Source: an uncultured Alphaproteobacteria bacterium (GTDB lineage: Bacteria > Pseudomonadota > Alphaproteobacteria > Micropepsales > Micropepsaceae). From it: a stretch of 28,791 nt of DNA. The notes under the pieces are model-generated. The model saw nothing but the letters and a program-made list of their open reading frames with translations. It made no database searches and was not told where the DNA came from. The stretch covers positions 1 through 28,791 of the forward strand of contig CALDFO010000062.1 in assembly GCA_937942205.1 (NCBI GenBank). The letters run 5' to 3'. Positions 8,705 to 16,695 of this stretch are shown piece after piece. Each line of letters opens with the position of its first letter. Within the stretch, counting starts at the first letter, position 1. Made by a program: the position numbers and the translations under genes.

Positions 8705-9616
8705 ATGAACGCCGCACCCACAGGCACTGATCCGGGCGAAAATCCTGCCGGCTATTTCGTGCTGTTGCCGCCGCAGCAGTCGGAGATGGCAAAGCTCGAC
8801 CTGCGGCGGGTTTTCCAACGTCTGCTGGACAACTGGAAGCTGATTCTCGCCTGCGCTCTAGTTTTTACCGTCTTGGCGGGTATTCACGCCTATGTCATTG
8901 CCCAGCCGCTTTACCGCGCGCGCGTCGTGGTGGCGGTGCGCAATGAAGGGGGCATCGGCGGTAGCGTCGGCGGCGGACAAGTAGGCGGCCTGGCCTCACT
9001 GGTTGGCGTCAAGCTGGGCGGCGGCGGCAGTGCCCGCTTTGAGTTCATCGCCAAGTTGCGTTCGCGCCAGCTGATCGAGATGCTGATCAAGCAGGACAAT
9101 CTTCTGCCGATACTTTTTGCGAAGAAGTATGATGCCGACGCGCACCAGTGGCGTAACAAGGCGCCAACCATGGATGACGGGGTCGCGGCCTTTACCAAGA
9201 CGCTGTCCATCTCCGAGGATTTGGACAGCGGTCTATTGACTGTCATGGTGAATTGGACCGATCGGTTCCTTGCCGCGCGTTGGGCTCAAGGCATTGTCGA
9301 TCTGGCGAACCGCAACATCCGCGCCTCTGCTTACAGCGAGGCACAGCGCAATCTGGCATATCTGACCGGGCAGGCCAAGGAAGTCCAAGTCGACTCCCTG
9401 CGTCAGAGCATCGTGCATCTGATGGAAGCCAACCTCAACCAGTCGATGTTGGCCAATTCCCAGCCTGACTATGCCTTCAAGACGATCGACCCGGCAACGG
9501 TTCCCGATGCGGACAAGTCGGTCTGGCCGGTGCGCAAGGTTGAACTGGTGGCCGGCTTTGTGATCGGGGCCTTTCTGGCCTCTCTCTATGTTTTGTGGCG
9601 AGATCGCAAGATCTGA
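8705..9616 (+). CDS. Wzz-type polysaccharide chain-length determinant (polysaccharide co-polymerase)
   Basis: The 303-residue inner-membrane protein has the two-helix Wzz topology. The first transmembrane segment is at about residues 43-66 (ILACALVFTVLAGIHAYVIA) and is followed by the family motif PLYRARVVVAV. A large periplasmic region begins with a glycine-rich stretch (GGIGGSVGGGQVGG) and the RSRQLIEMLI helix. The second transmembrane segment is at about residues 279-298 and is preceded by the proline-containing DKSVWPVRKVEL. It ends right after the helix and has no C-terminal tyrosine-kinase domain, unlike Wzc. The role is control of polymer length during Wzy-dependent synthesis. No kinase partner is in the window. 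The gene is the last of the plus-strand block before a tRNA gene. Confidence 0.85.
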   Translation: MNAAPTGTDPGENPAGYFVLLPPQQSEMAKLDLRRVFQRLLDNWKLILACALVFTVLAGIHAYVIAQPLYRARVVVAVRNEGGIGGSVGGGQVGGLASLVGVKLGGGGSARFEFIAKLRSRQLIEMLIKQDNLLPILFAKKYDADAHQWRNKAPTMDDGVAAFTKTLSISEDLDSGLLTVMVNWTDRFLAARWAQGIVDLANRNIRASAYSEAQRNLAYLTGQAKEVQVDSLRQSIVHLMEANLNQSMLANSQPDYAFKTIDPATVPDADKSVWPVRKVELVAGFVIGAFLASLYVLWRDRKI

Positions 9617-9624
9617 GGGCCACG

Positions 9625-9653
9625 TTGACGAAGGCGCGCCAAGCCCATATACC
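9625..9653 (+). promoter_or_regulatory. Predicted sigma-70 promoter of tRNA-Lys
   Basis: TTGACG (9625-9630) and TATACC (9648-9653) are 17 bases apart, a near-ideal vegetative promoter. The first tRNA base is 12 bases after the -10 box, which leaves a very short 5' leader. It fits a strongly and constitutively transcribed tRNA gene. Confidence 0.65.
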
Positions 9654-9665
9654 GCCGCACCTGTC

Positions 9666-9740
9666 GGGCCCGTAGCTCAGTGGTAGAGCATCTGACTTTT
9701 AATCAGAGGGTCGGTGGATCGTACCCACCCGGGCTCACCA
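9666..9740 (+). tRNA. tRNA-Lys (anticodon TTT)
   Basis: The 75-base gene folds as a full cloverleaf. The acceptor stem GGGCCCG pairs with CGGGCTC, with one G-T pair at the second position. The anticodon stem TCTGA/TCAGA encloses loop CTTTTAA with anticodon TTT. The T-stem is GGTGG/CCACC. The discriminator is A, and CCA is encoded at 9738-9740. The D-loop is one base short (AGTGGTAGA). The T-loop reads ATCGTAC, so the usual T54 and A58 are A and T instead. Confidence 0.93.
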
Positions 9741-9813
9741 GCATATTAAAGGGTTTGCAGTCCCGAATACGGGGCCGCAGCGTCGGTTGCGGCGCTTTCC
9801 GCCGCCGTCCGGC
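9741..9813. other. Spacer between tRNA-Lys and the convergent yjbH-like gene, with hairpins
   Basis: A 6-bp hairpin (GCGGCG at 9789-9794 with CGCCGC at 9800-9805, loop CTTTC) lies just beyond the yjbH-like stop. A shorter CCCG-AATA-CGGG hairpin lies near 9763. Neither has a run of T on either strand, so a factor-independent terminator is possible but not demonstrated. Confidence 0.3.
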
Positions 9814-12351
9814 TTACCAGGCGCCGGCGGTCTGGGTGTAGATTTCCGCCTGGCTCGCGCGCCGGGTTTCTTCATAGAGCACCGTGTCGGCCATGAGGCG
9901 CTGGCCGCCGTCGCGCTGGATCGGGCGCATGTCCAGCGCATATTGCCCCTGGGTCTCGATCGGCAGCATCCATCCCAGCGGTATGCGGATGATGATGCCC
10001 TTGTCGAAACTGCCCTCGCCGAACTGCTGGGCCGAGACATTGGTGCGCGTGAAGAAAGCGCCGACTTCGATGCCCGTGGCGAAGCGCCGGGTCACCTCGA
10101 CGGTCACGCCGCGGTCGCCGGCGAGATACTGACCCGCGCGCAGGGCGAAATTGAGGTCATGCCAGGGCGAGGCGTAGTAGAGCGATACGTGCCCGGTGAA
10201 AGTCTTGTATCGTTGCAGACCGAACAGGCGGTCGAAGTCGCGCTGCCAGACCCGGTACATGTCCACGCCCAGTGCCCAGCGCGCGTTTTCGGGCCGCCAC
10301 AGGATTTCACCGCCTGCGCCGGCGAACATGCTCTCCAGATAACCGGCCCGGCCGATGGCGTACACATCGGGCGCCAGGCGGAAGCGGTAGTTCGCCGAAA
10401 GGTCCGCGATGCCGTTTTTGCCTTTTATGAGGTATTTCAGGAAATCCGTGCGGACGGGGGGCAGGGCCGTACCGGCGGTACGGCTGACGTTGAAATTGTC
10501 GTAGAGGTTGGTTTCGAGTACCGCTTCCAGCGAAAATCCCCGGAAGAGTTGCACGACGCCGCTGGCCGCCATGACGAACTGGACCGCGAAAGGGTTGTCG
10601 GGATCGAACAGCTCCTGGCGGAATTGCGGAAAGACGCTCCAGGAGAAGGTGGGATAGCGCTTGCGGTCCTGGGCATCCAGTATCGGAGTGTACATGGGCG
10701 CGGCCCGGGATTGCGCCTCACTGCCGTTGCCGAAGACGTTGACGCGGTTGTCGGCGAGATACTGACGCTCCTGCGGGCTGCGGAGGATTTCCTGTTCGCG
10801 CTGTACAATCCCGGTGCGGACGTTGATCAGGCGGAACCGCTCGATTTCCGGCGGCGCTTCCTTCATCAGGATCGCGGTCAGGCGATTGATGGCATCCACT
10901 TCCGACCGGTAATAGGTGTTGTTGTAATAGAGCACTGCGGTGCTGCCTGCGAAATCCGCGGCTTCGAGGCGCAGGGACTGCTTTTTGGCCTCCGCCTTGA
11001 TGGCGGCCAGCGCCTGGGCGCGTGTGCGCGCCGCTGTGCTGCTGTCGGGCAGGGCGGCGTTGATGGTCAGCAGGGCAGGCCTGGCATCCGTCAAGGTGGT
11101 GGTGATGGAAGGCCCCGTAAGGGCGGCGACGCGCAGCGCGGCGCCGGTGCGGCAGCTCTGCGCGGGCCCGCCGCTGGCGGCGCGGATTTCGGCGGTGGTG
11201 AAATCGGCGCCGGACGACTGGATCTGGGCGGCGGCGGCCTGACAGCGCGCGGCGGTCGCCGGGCCCGATACCGTCAAGGCCAGCGTCGTGCCGCGGATAT
11301 CCACATTCTGCACATCGTCCCGCCACAGCAACTCCACCAGGCGGTCCTGGCGGCCGGCGGTGGGGCGCGCGGCCGGCGCGACGACGCCGGTGGCAAGTCC
11401 CTGCAGCGCCGCTTGCTGTTCCTCCACCGATCGCAGGGCCGGAACGGAAGGCGCCACTTCGCCGATCTTCTGCGGATAACTTTCGGTGGTGGGGTCCATG
11501 TGAAGCAACAGATTGAGGCCCACCGCTTTTCCATAGAGCCAGTTCACGCCCAGCGTCACGCCGTTGATGCCGGCATAGCTCAGGCCGAGATTGACCTGGT
11601 TCTTGGGGCGGAAGCTGCCGCGCTGGCTTTCCAGCGAATAGGCATCGCTGCTGTATTCGGCGATCGCGGTCAGTCCCTCGAGGGGCGTGCGCCAGGTCAG
11701 TCCGCCGAAAATGCCGCTGCGCGGACCGTGGAAATACTGTTTGAGGTTGAAGTCGCCGCCCTGACCTTCAAAGCCCGAACGCGTGTAGAAAGAGCTGGAA
11801 ACCGCTCCCAGGGGATTGCGTATGCTGTTGGCGGTTCCCATACGGCCCCAGCCCATGCCCACCGATGCGTCAACACTCCCGAACTGTTTGGAGGCGACGA
11901 CATACTCGCCGCCATAGATGCCGGTGCCGACCAGATCGTTGATACCGACGGCGACAGCGGGAATGGCGCCGTCCTCGTTCCACAGCCGCGCCTTCAACGC
12001 GAAGCTGCGGTCGAAATAGACGGGATAGTCCGGATTGAAATGGGTCAGGCCCGCATAGCGGAACTGGGCTTCCAGCCAGGGAAACATCTGGAAGCCCAGA
12101 GCGTAGCGTTGGGTCTTCTCGAAAAAGCTGGCCGAAAAGGAAAGTTCGCCATCTGGCGCCATGCGGGCGCTCGGCATGTCAACCAGGCCGACATTGCCGA
12201 AGGTGGTGCGGGGCAGGGGCGGGGGTGCGGCCTGAGCCGCGAAAAACAAGGCGGAGGCCAGCAGCGCCAGGGGAGATGCGGCCAGGACCCGGCATTTCCG
12301 TGGGCTCAGCCGGGCATCAGGCTGCCCCCTCTCCGGCCGCGTCCCTTCCAC
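9814..12351 (-). CDS. YjbH/GfcD-family outer-membrane polysaccharide export protein
   Basis: The 845-residue protein uses a GTG start with AGGGG eight bases upstream. An extended N-terminus leads into a hydrophobic signal segment (LAASPLALLASALFFAAQA). The mature start (LPRTTFGNVGLVDMPSARM, then DGELSFSAS) is characteristic of the YjbH family. Next come alternating aromatic and glycine beta-strand patterns with family features such as YAGLTHFNPDY, FGGLTWRTP and NLGLSYAGINGVTLGVNWLYG. The C-terminal third repeats barrel-like strands (YKTFTGHVSLYYASPWHDLNFALRAGQYLAGD). In Enterobacteria YjbH and GfcD act with small Yjb/Gfc partners in exopolysaccharide or group 4 capsule secretion. Here it is transcribed divergently from the SLBB export gene, which supports a shared outer-membrane step. 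Family assignment is confident; the detailed mechanism is unknown. Confidence 0.87.
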   Translation of the reverse strand: MEGTRPERGQPDARLSPRKCRVLAASPLALLASALFFAAQAAPPPLPRTTFGNVGLVDMPSARMAPDGELSFSASFFEKTQRYALGFQMFPWLEAQFRYAGLTHFNPDYPVYFDRSFALKARLWNEDGAIPAVAVGINDLVGTGIYGGEYVVASKQFGSVDASVGMGWGRMGTANSIRNPLGAVSSSFYTRSGFEGQGGDFNLKQYFHGPRSGIFGGLTWRTPLEGLTAIAEYSSDAYSLESQRGSFRPKNQVNLGLSYAGINGVTLGVNWLYGKAVGLNLLLHMDPTTESYPQKIGEVAPSVPALRSVEEQQAALQGLATGVVAPAARPTAGRQDRLVELLWRDDVQNVDIRGTTLALTVSGPATAARCQAAAAQIQSSGADFTTAEIRAASGGPAQSCRTGAALRVAALTGPSITTTLTDARPALLTINAALPDSSTAARTRAQALAAIKAEAKKQSLRLEAADFAGSTAVLYYNNTYYRSEVDAINRLTAILMKEAPPEIERFRLINVRTGIVQREQEILRSPQERQYLADNRVNVFGNGSEAQSRAAPMYTPILDAQDRKRYPTFSWSVFPQFRQELFDPDNPFAVQFVMAASGVVQLFRGFSLEAVLETNLYDNFNVSRTAGTALPPVRTDFLKYLIKGKNGIADLSANYRFRLAPDVYAIGRAGYLESMFAGAGGEILWRPENARWALGVDMYRVWQRDFDRLFGLQRYKTFTGHVSLYYASPWHDLNFALRAGQYLAGDRGVTVEVTRRFATGIEVGAFFTRTNVSAQQFGEGSFDKGIIIRIPLGWMLPIETQGQYALDMRPIQRDGGQRLMADTVLYEETRRASQAEIYTQTAGAW

Positions 12352-12491
12352 CGATCCAACCCCTGATCTCCGCTTGACCCGACTTCCTTGCTTTTCGCCT
12401 AAGTAATTGCAAGAAAATTCTTTTCCCCCTTCACCCGCCAGCTTTGGGTGTGCTAGAGGGCTGCGTCAAGACCGGCTCGGCCGAGGGATAA
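12352..12491. other. Divergent regulatory region between yjbH-like and SLBB genes
   Basis: This 140-base gap must hold the promoters of two divergent export genes. An AT-rich patch near 12400-12425 contains the inverted repeat AAGAA-AA-TTCTT, a possible protein-binding site. I could not place a convincing -35/-10 pair for either direction. GAGGG at 12483-12487 is the ribosome binding site of the SLBB gene, four bases before its ATG. Confidence 0.4.
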
Positions 12492-15400
12492 ATGGTGCAG
12501 AATTCAAGCCGTTGGCTGAAGCGTTATAGGCGTCCTGTTCTCGCGGCGCTGCCTTTCTTCGCGGCGGCCTTGGCGGTTTTCCTGCCGCCCTCCGGTCAGG
12601 CGCAGCAGATGCCGGGTCTGTCCGCCGAGCAGTTGATCCAGTTGCAGCAGCAACGCCAGCAGGGGCAGGCCGGCGGCGGTGCGCTGCAACCCGCGGTGCC
12701 GCAGGATGTCGTGATCCAGCCGGTAACGCCCGATCTTCAGGTACAACTGCCCCCGTCGCGGCTGGAACAGCTGCTGTCCGCGCGCGCCGGCACCCGCCTG
12801 CAGCAGTTCGGCTATGACCAGATGGGCAGTGGCCGCGCCGTAACGGTGCCGCAGACCGGCGCGATCCAGGACGATTATGTGCTGGGACCGAATGACGAGA
12901 TCGTGATTTCGCTGCGTGGCCAGGAAAACAGCGAGCTTCGCGTGACCGTGGACCGCAACGGCCAGGTGGTCGTGCCGCGCCTCAGCCCCATTTCTGCCTC
13001 GGGCCGTTCCTTCGGCAGCGTCCGGCAGGATATCGAGGCGGCGGTACGCCGTACCTATCTCGCCACCTCGGCCTTCATCTCGGTGGGCCGGGTGCGTCAG
13101 ATCAACGTGCTGGTTTCGGGTGAGGTGAATTATCCCGGCCAGCGTCTTGTGACCGGTCTTTCCTCGGTGATGGATGCCCTGCTGGTTTCGGGCGGCGTCC
13201 GCAAGACCGGCTCGCTGCGGAATGTCCGTATCCAGCGCGGCGGCCGCGAATTCGGCGTGGATCTGTACAGCGTGCTGACCGCGCGCGGCGGCGCGGCCAA
13301 TATGCGCCTGGCCGACGGCGACCGCATTCTGGTGCCGCATCTGGGCCGTACGGTGGCGGTGACCGGCATGGTGCGCCAGCCGGGCATCTATGAACTCCCG
13401 GCGGGCCAGTCGGGTGTGGCGGTCCGCACGCTGCTACAGATGGCGGGCGGTCAGGAAGTACGCGGCCGCTACCGGCTTTCGGTCCTGCGTATCACGCCCG
13501 ATGGGCTGTCGCAGTTGGCGCCGCTTGCGGGTGAAGCCGGCGAGGTGCGTGACAGCGAAATCCTGTTCGTTCAACTGGGCGCCGACCAGACGACCAGCCA
13601 GGCCACGCTTTCCGGCGGCAGCAGCCTTGCCGGCCAGTATGCGGTCACCGGCGGCGGCAAGCTTTCGGAGGTGCTGCGGGCGCCCGGCGCGATGGGGAGC
13701 GCGCCCTACACACTTTTCGGTCTGATCTCGCGCAAGAATCCCCGCAACCTGATGCGCGAACTGGTGGCGTTCACGCCCATCTCCGTGCTGAACGGCCACG
13801 AGGATTCGACGCTGCAAAGCGAAGACATCGTTCGCCCGATCTCGGTCGCCGAGGCGCAGCTTCTCACCAACGCGGTCTGCACCTACCTGGCCAACCGCGA
13901 CACCGCGCAGGAGGCCCTGCGCAATCCGACCGGCCGCGACAACAGCGACTTCGGCAGCCGCCCTCTGTCCGCCAGCGCGGGCAACGGCCAGAATGCGCCG
14001 GCCGCGCCCGCTACGCAGGTCAGCGGCGTGACGGCGCGCATCAGCGACATGCAGCAGGAAGCCGATGCTTCGCACAGCGAAGCCTATCGCGGTTGCAGCC
14101 AGAACGAGGGTAATGCCCGCGTCTTCGCCAGCCAGAGTCAGTCCGGCCAGATCAACAATGTGGTGCAGCGCCCGATTGTGGATCAATTCGGCGACACGCT
14201 GCCGCAATATTACCTGCCGCAGCCCCTGACGGTGGGGCAGCAGAATCAGAGCACGACGCCGGGTGCCCCGCCGTCTCCCTATAACGGCTTTTCCACGCCC
14301 ATGAGCGGCCCAGCCGGTCAGCCGCAGGGCGACCTGCCGCAGCCCGCGCCTTTCGCGTTCCCGGCGGATCCCAACCGTCTGCGGCAGAACAATCAGGATA
14401 TGCTGGATCAGCCCGGCCGCTTGGGCAGCAACCGTGAAGTCACGCGCTTCGACGATCTCGCGCGGCAGTTGGGCGTGACCCAGATCGTGCTGGTCAATTT
14501 CCTGATCGACCATCAGGTGGTTCTGAACGGCGCGGTGCGCGGTCCCGGCCGCTATTTCGTGGGCCCCAATGTTGAACTGCCCGATCTGGTGCAGGCGGCG
14601 GGTGGAGCGGTGAACTGGGCCGATGCCAGCGCGGTGGAGGTCATCACCACCGCGGTGGACACCCAGACGGGCCGGGCCCAGACCGTCCGCACCTCGGTTT
14701 CCAAGCCGCAGGGCACCTTCGCGAGCTATCGCGTCCGGCCCCAGGACGTGTTCCGTTTCAATCCTGTCTATACCGAGAACGACAATGGCACGGTCACGCT
14801 ACAGGGCGAGGTACGGAACGCCGGCAACTTCCAGATCCGGCGCGGCGAGCGGTTGTCCGAGTTGCTGCTGCGCGCGGGCGGGCTGACCAATTCCGCCTAT
14901 CCCTACGGCACGGTGTTCCTGCGCAAGTCGGTCGCCAACATGGAGCATGAAAGCTTCCTGCGCGCCGCCAAGGAGGCCGAGGATCAGCTGATCGTGGCCA
15001 TGACGCGTGTGGGCAGCGACAAGATTTCACCGGACACCTTCTCGGCCATGCAGGGCTTCATCACCGATCTGCGTAACCAGAAGGCGCTGGGCCGCATTTC
15101 GGTGGCCGCCGATCCAAGCGTGCTGGCCTCGCGCCCCGAGATGGACCCGCTGCTGGAGTCGGGCGATGTCATCTATATTCCCCAGCGCCCCAGCACGGTT
15201 TCCGTGCTGGGCCAGGTGCGGCAGCCGGGCAGCTATCCCGTCAACGGCAACATGACGGTCCGCGACTATGTTTCGCGCGCTGGCGGCTATGCTTCCACGG
15301 CGGATGCCTCCAACACCTTCATTGTGCTGCCGGACGGCTCGGCCCGCCAGATCGAGCGGTCCTGGCTCAATTTCAGTGCCGCGGATCTGCCGCCGGGCAG

Positions 15401-15521
15401 CGCCATCGTGGTGCCGCGCGACGTCACCCCGCTGGATATGCGCCAGTTCCTGATAGATACGACGCAGATTTTCAGCCAGCTGGCGATTTCCATCGCCTCG
15501 GTGGCGGTGATCTCGCGTTAG
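12492..15521 (+). CDS. Large multi-SLBB polysaccharide export protein (Wza/GumB-related)
   Basis: The product has 1009 residues, more than twice the size of a Wza-type protein. A signal peptide (PVLAALPFFAAALAVFLPP, cleavage after SGQA) is followed by a Gln-rich stretch (about residues 40-70). A poly_export domain begins at YVLGPNDEIVISLRGQE (about residue 129). SLBB-like units, each with the G-x-V-x-x-P/A-G pattern, start near residues 203 (VSGEVNYPGQR), 287 (VTGMVRQPGIY), 676 (LNGAVRGPGRY), 765 (LQGEVRNAGNF) and 900 (LGQVRQPGSY). A Gln/Pro-rich linker spans about 470-640. The C-terminus is a short hydrophobic helix (IFSQLAISIASVAVISR). No lipobox cysteine is seen. It probably forms the periplasm-spanning or outer-membrane channel for the polymer. 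The divergent YjbH-family neighbour is the likely partner. Confidence 0.9.
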   Translation: MVQNSSRWLKRYRRPVLAALPFFAAALAVFLPPSGQAQQMPGLSAEQLIQLQQQRQQGQAGGGALQPAVPQDVVIQPVTPDLQVQLPPSRLEQLLSARAGTRLQQFGYDQMGSGRAVTVPQTGAIQDDYVLGPNDEIVISLRGQENSELRVTVDRNGQVVVPRLSPISASGRSFGSVRQDIEAAVRRTYLATSAFISVGRVRQINVLVSGEVNYPGQRLVTGLSSVMDALLVSGGVRKTGSLRNVRIQRGGREFGVDLYSVLTARGGAANMRLADGDRILVPHLGRTVAVTGMVRQPGIYELPAGQSGVAVRTLLQMAGGQEVRGRYRLSVLRITPDGLSQLAPLAGEAGEVRDSEILFVQLGADQTTSQATLSGGSSLAGQYAVTGGGKLSEVLRAPGAMGSAPYTLFGLISRKNPRNLMRELVAFTPISVLNGHEDSTLQSEDIVRPISVAEAQLLTNAVCTYLANRDTAQEALRNPTGRDNSDFGSRPLSASAGNGQNAPAAPATQVSGVTARISDMQQEADASHSEAYRGCSQNEGNARVFASQSQSGQINNVVQRPIVDQFGDTLPQYYLPQPLTVGQQNQSTTPGAPPSPYNGFSTPMSGPAGQPQGDLPQPAPFAFPADPNRLRQNNQDMLDQPGRLGSNREVTRFDDLARQLGVTQIVLVNFLIDHQVVLNGAVRGPGRYFVGPNVELPDLVQAAGGAVNWADASAVEVITTAVDTQTGRAQTVRTSVSKPQGTFASYRVRPQDVFRFNPVYTENDNGTVTLQGEVRNAGNFQIRRGERLSELLLRAGGLTNSAYPYGTVFLRKSVANMEHESFLRAAKEAEDQLIVAMTRVGSDKISPDTFSAMQGFITDLRNQKALGRISVAADPSVLASRPEMDPLLESGDVIYIPQRPSTVSVLGQVRQPGSYPVNGNMTVRDYVSRAGGYASTADASNTFIVLPDGSARQIERSWLNFSAADLPPGSAIVVPRDVTPLDMRQFLIDTTQIFSQLAISIASVAVISR

Positions 15522-15554
15522 CCTCTGCTTGGCCTCTGTGGCGTTTTCCGGCCC

Positions 15555-16175
15555 GTGCCTGGCGCCGGGCGGGATGAAGGTGAATCCGTACCGCGCTTGA
15601 CCGCTTGAAAGGTAGCTCCGGGCGGTGGACAGGTCCGGCTTTTCGACAAACCGTGCCACGGCGAAGACCCGGAAGAATCGGGCAGAGGCGCACCACGCGG
15701 GATATAGCCGTATCCGGTTTCGGCGCGGCTTGGTACGATACCGAACGTGACCAATTTACCCCCCCCTTTTTGCGGCGGTGTCCAAGGTGGTCTGTAGGAC
15801 GGCATGGAAGACTTCGGGCGCGTGCACCACATGATCTGCCGGCAGGACGAGCAGCAGGGCTTCGGGATTTTTTGATAAATTGTCAAGGCCGCGAGGGCCG
15901 CTGCGGTTGCTGTATTGCGCTCCGCCGGTTCCAGCAGCAGCGTGACGTCCCCGACCCTGGCCTCGCGTAGTTGTCCGGTGATCACGAACCGGTGGTCCAC
16001 CTGGCAAACCACTGTGGGTGATAGGAAATTCGGGCCGCTGACGCGCGGCACCAATCCTGGATCAGGGTCTGCTCGCCCACCAGCGCAGGCGTTGTTTGGG
16101 CGGCTGGCTGCGCGAGAGGGGTCTGAGCCTGGGGCTGGTGCCGTCGGACAGGATGACGGGACGAACGCGATGCAT
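15555..16175 (-). pseudogene. Decayed mannose-1-phosphate guanylyltransferase (manC/algA-like) remnant
   Basis: Reading the minus strand from an ATG at 16175, ManC-like sequence continues through all three frames. HRVRPVILSDGTSPRLRPLS corresponds to the GDP-mannose pyrophosphorylase signature (VILSGGSGTRLWPLSR) with key residues changed. It is followed by LVGEQTLIQD (second frame) and TVVCQVDHRFVITGQLRE with LLLEPAERNTA (third frame). Then come EALLLVLPADHVV, KLVTFGIVPSRAETGYGYI and ARFVEKPDLSTARSYLSSGQ. At least five frame changes are needed, two at homopolymers (T6 at 15868-15873 and C8 at 15759-15766 on the plus strand). Only about 200 of about 470 family residues remain, and homology stops near the 3' end of the SLBB gene. 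The catalytic signature is lost, so the sequence cannot encode an active enzyme. Confidence 0.88.
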
Positions 16176-16199
16176 ACGGCATCCCGGGAAAACCGGTCG

Positions 16200-16260
16200 G
16201 TTTCAGGGAGGGGTAGATAGCAGGGTTCCAAGAGGGGCCAAGGGGCCCCCGTCCTGAAAC
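16200..16260 (+). other. Nested inverted repeat upstream of the Thr-rich protein gene
   Basis: GTTTCAGG (16200-16207) pairs with CCTGAAAC (16253-16260). Inside this 8-bp closing stem, GGGGCC (16234-16239) pairs with GGCCCC (16244-16249) around the loop AAGG. It lies before the predicted promoter of the next gene and just upstream of the manC remnant. There is no T-run, so it is not a standard terminator. Function unknown. Confidence 0.4.
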
Positions 16261-16275
16261 ATTCACCGTAGAACA

Positions 16276-16305
16276 TTGACTTTAAGAGGGGGAGTCGCAT
16301 ACAAA
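16276..16305 (+). promoter_or_regulatory. Predicted sigma-70 promoter of the Thr-rich small protein gene
   Basis: TTGACT (16276-16281, 5/6 consensus) and TACAAA (16300-16305) are 18 bases apart. The start codon is about 60 bases downstream and is preceded by a strong ribosome binding site, AAGGAG, near 16350-16355. Confidence 0.5.
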
Positions 16306-16364
16306 AGCCGCAACTTCGGAGGCCGGAAAGGCCAAAAGTGGAATTCCTAAAGGAGATTTTCGTG

Positions 16365-16637
16365 ATGCGGTCTTTTGCTGCCGGTGCCTTGGCCTTGAGC
16401 TTGGTTGTTTCCACCGCTGCTGGCGCCAACAGCGTGACACCGATGGCCCCCGGCAAGCCCGCTGGCGTGAAGCAGGCCCAGGTGCAGAACTCCACTATGT
16501 TCGTCGTGCTGGGCGTCGGCCTGCTGGCCGCCGGCATCGGTTTGGCCGCTTCGGGCGATAGCAATGTCATCACTCCGGCGCCCACGACGACGACCACCAC
16601 CACGACCTCGACCACCGCGACCACGACTACTCCGTAA
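16365..16637 (+). CDS. Small Thr-rich exported protein, YjbE/GfcA-like
   Basis: The 90-residue protein starts at ATG 16365, nine bases after AGGAG; a GTG at 16362 is an alternative. It has a signal peptide (SFAAGALALSLVVSTAAGA), a short polar segment, a second hydrophobic helix (MFVVLGVGLLAAGIGLAA), then SGDS and a C-terminal tail of residues 74-90 that is almost all Thr, ending in Pro. This plan of signal, Ala/Gly-rich hydrophobic part and terminal Thr run matches YjbE and the threonine-rich membrane protein GfcA, which begin the yjb and gfc operons. The match is by architecture, not clear residue homology. Here it has its own promoter and terminator. A YjbF/GfcB-like gene lies just beyond on the opposite strand, which strengthens the assignment. 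Molecular function is unknown in the family. Confidence 0.75.
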   Translation: MRSFAAGALALSLVVSTAAGANSVTPMAPGKPAGVKQAQVQNSTMFVVLGVGLLAAGIGLAASGDSNVITPAPTTTTTTTTSTTATTTTP

Positions 16638-16660
16638 GCGGCACGGTTCATCCATTGACG

Positions 16661-16695
16661 AAAAAGGGAAGCGGTGACGCTTCCCTTTCTCTTTT
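16661..16695. terminator. Bidirectional factor-independent terminator
   Basis: A perfect 11-bp stem (AAAGGGAAGCG at 16663-16673 with CGCTTCCCTTT at 16678-16688, loop GTGA) is followed on the plus strand by TTTCTCTTTT. On the minus strand it is followed by a run of five T (A-run at 16661-16665). It lies between the convergent ends of the Thr-rich gene and the galU-yjbF operon and can stop both. Confidence 0.9.

Noticed and set aside
9666..9740. tRNA-Lys as the attachment site of an integrated element
   Set aside because: No integrase gene and no repeat of the tRNA 3' end were seen downstream.
9787..12366. An 859-codon open frame on the plus strand opposite the yjbH-like gene
   Set aside because: It mirrors the YjbH reading frame in GC-rich DNA, has Arg/Gly/Gln-rich composition with no recognisable domain and would overlap a well-supported gene completely.
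15759..15766. The C8 run as a phase-variation switch
   Set aside because: It lies in a gene with several other frame changes and lost catalytic residues, so slipping at this run could not restore function.
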